Below, piece after piece: positions 61,692 to 63,060 of a stretch of DNA of 63,060 nt. The notes beneath the pieces are model-generated. The model did not search any database. It was not told the origin of the DNA and saw only the letters and a program-made list of their open reading frames with translations. Source of the DNA: an uncultured Opitutia bacterium (GTDB lineage Bacteria > Verrucomicrobiota > Verrucomicrobiia > Opitutales > Opitutaceae). Where the stretch lies: assembly GCA_903830425.1 (NCBI GenBank), contig CAIKTR010000025.1, forward strand, positions 1-63,060, given 5' to 3'. How positions within the stretch are numbered: the first letter of the stretch is position 1; every line of letters starts with the position of its first letter. Position numbers and translations under genes: made by a program.

Positions 61692-62017
61692 AAATGTCGG
61701 TTCACTAAATTGGCCTAAAATCCACTGGGCCATTTCTGGGCCACTATTAAACTCTGCGGCCTTGCGCTGGCTAACGCGACAACGAGCCACTGCTTCTGAC
61801 GACTTCGACCCTCGTAGTCCGGTTTTCGTGGCTCTGTGGAGCGGACCGGCACAACTACTTCCCCACCCGATCCCGGGTGCCGCACGGAAAATGGCCTAGC
61901 CGCTTCTTAGCCTAGGGTACTTTGAAAGTTATCCATGCTATCGCCAGATTCGGTTCCGTTATCAGGCAACCAAGTCAGATATGACAAGGCGCGCGATTCG
62001 AACCAGGTCGGAGTTTT
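61692..62017. other. gene-free gap with short direct repeat
   Basis: No gene is seen. The stretch is poorer in GC than the genome around it. CTGGGCCA occurs twice (61725-61732 and 61736-61743) spaced by TTT. No integrase or insertion sequence is visible, though tRNA-adjacent low-GC sequence can be left by past integration. Confidence 0.35.
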
Positions 62018-63060
62018 TTATGGCACCTCGTAGACCTCGATGAGCGCAACGCCGGTGGTGTTACCGACCCCGGAAGCCTTCGCGGAATACACCCCCGGCG
62101 GCAGGGTCACCAAAATCGCCGCGTCCTTGCTTGCGGCACTGCTCAGGGCAAAGGCCCCGACCGTGTTGGCCACCGACGTGATCTGTGCGTCACCGGCCCA
62201 ATTGTCATTGGCCGCCACGACCACGTTGGCGCCGTTGATCGCCTGGGTGAGTTCCAACTGGGGATCCGCCAGCACCCCGCCCACCCCGTAGGTGGCGAGC
62301 GTCGGCCCAACCGCGCGGATCAGGACCGTGCGGGAGGCCGTGCCGTCGATGACAAAGCCGGCAATCAGGACCCCTTCGCCGGTGCCCACCTGCGCGCGGG
62401 CCGACAGGTTGATTAGCCGCGGCGTGGTGATGTTGTAGGAGGTGCTGGAGGCGTCGTAGATCTCGGCCAGGGCGATGCCCGTCGTGCCGCCCGTCCCCGT
62501 CACCTGCACCGTGTACACCCCGCTGGCGGGCGTCAGGTAAAGCGCGGCGTCCTTGCTCGCGGCACTGCTCAGCGGGAAGGCCCCGACCGCGTTGCCGACC
62601 GCCGTGAGTTGCGCGTCGCCGGCCCAGTCGTCGTTCGTGGCCAAAGGGGTGCTGGCGCCCTGCGGGATGAGCGCGAGGCTCGGGTCGGCCAGCGTGCCGG
62701 TGACCCCGTAGCTCGCGAGAGTCGGACCGACAGCCCGGACCAGCAACGGCTTGGCGCCGCTGGTGCCGGCGCCGCCGACGACGAAGCCGACGATCAGGGT
62801 GCGGTCGCCCGTGCCCGCGCCGATCCGGACCGACATGTTGCTCAGCCGGGTCGGCGGGGCGACGGTCAGGGGTGCAGACGGAGCCGAGGGGGGACCCTCG
62901 CCCAGGCTGTTGTTGGCCGTGACGGTGAAGGTGTAGACGGTGCCGTCGAGGAGGCCCGTGACGGTGATCGGCGACGAGGTGCCGGTGACCACCACGATCG
63001 TGGCGGTTGACGCCTGCGGACCCCGGCCGCGGGTCGCGAGGGCCCGGACGGTCCCGCTCG
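62018..63060 (-). CDS. large secreted fibronectin-III/RAVGPTL-repeat protein, 3' part
   Basis: The frame is open to the right edge, so the 5' end lies outside the window. Reading toward the C-terminus: the end of a fibronectin type III domain (ITVTGLLDGTVYTFTVTANNS), then two tandem units of roughly 130 residues. Each unit has L.GF V, a RAVGPTLA.YGV.G.LADP core, the NDNWAGDAQ loop, the VGAF.LSSAASKDAA segment and a closing GVAL-E-Y. Such units end many large surface or secreted proteins in Opitutaceae; the function is unknown. The final residues are VYEVP. Confidence 0.8.
   Translation of the reverse strand, partial: SGTVRALATRGRGPQASTATIVVVTGTSSPITVTGLLDGTVYTFTVTANNSLGEGPPSAPSAPLTVAPPTRLSNMSVRIGAGTGDRTLIVGFVVGGAGTSGAKPLLVRAVGPTLASYGVTGTLADPSLALIPQGASTPLATNDDWAGDAQLTAVGNAVGAFPLSSAASKDAALYLTPASGVYTVQVTGTGGTTGIALAEIYDASSTSYNITTPRLINLSARAQVGTGEGVLIAGFVIDGTASRTVLIRAVGPTLATYGVGGVLADPQLELTQAINGANVVVAANDNWAGDAQITSVANTVGAFALSSAASKDAAILVTLPPGVYSAKASGVGNTTGVALIEVYEVP

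Noticed and set aside
61988-62015. Apparent tRNA T-arm (GGTTCGAATC on the minus strand)
   Set aside because: The flanking stem bases do not pair, and no acceptor, D-arm or anticodon arm can be built around it.

Overview
The window is a GC-rich chromosomal segment that reads like a free-living Verrucomicrobiota bacterium, most likely of the Opitutaceae. The indicators are a member of the Planctomycetes/Verrucomicrobia-restricted Minf_1886 family, a C-terminal array of the 'RAVGPTL' type repeats common in large secreted Opitutaceae proteins, a complete diderm outer-membrane toolkit (BamA, Skp/OmpH, LpxD, LPS heptose enzymes, TonB/ExbBD), and pyrimidine-rich rather than Shine-Dalgarno-like sequence before most start codons. 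No rRNA, CRISPR array, insertion sequence or intact prophage is visible. Taxonomy is inferred from content, not from a marker search.

Layout. 0-2 kb: a SAM methyltransferase, a low-complexity gap, and a GGQ release-factor-like gene sitting directly behind a truncated GC-rich relative of itself. 2-9.4 kb: a MoxR/DUF58/BatA/BatB/BatD operon in which BatB appears fused to a BatC-like part and BatD to a BatE-like TPR-SH3 part. 9.4-32 kb: mostly housekeeping and orphan metabolic genes in short alternating units (DUF4838 protein, two NUDIX hydrolases, LOG-type phosphoribohydrolase, GluQ-RS, tautomerase, MazG-like enzyme, Hsp20, RlmJ, YhcH, metallophosphoesterase, M24 peptidase, heptose kinase and phosphatase, Fpg-like glycosylase, PhyH oxygenase, sugar-binding protein, SGNH hydrolase, TlyA, NAD kinase, EF-hand protein, heme N-demethylase-like protein, M16 peptidase, Fur-like regulator).

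32.8-41.3 kb, all on the minus strand: rpmI-rplT-pheS-pheT-gatC-gatA-gatB followed by a Tat-exported superoxide dismutase; this joins ribosome assembly, Phe charging and Asn/Gln transamidation. 41.5-47.4 kb: tRNA-Lys, tRNA-Thr and tRNA-Gln, then a seven-gene envelope-energy cluster (ExbB, two ExbD, TonB, TPR protein, two membrane-anchored coiled-coil proteins) closed by a strong terminator and tRNA-Pro. 47.4-51.7 kb: a helical-domain/metallo-beta-lactamase fusion, pyrE, a secreted beta-propeller protein and an HtrA protease.

51.8-61.4 kb, all on the minus strand: rplY-pth-rpsF-ssb-rplI-dnaB-bamA-ompH-lpxD-prs, a run that places ribosomal proteins, replication, outer-membrane assembly, lipid A synthesis and PRPP synthesis in one direction with two internal hairpins. 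The right edge holds tRNA-Asn, its terminator, a gap, and the 3' part of a large secreted fibronectin-III/RAVGPTL protein that continues off the window.
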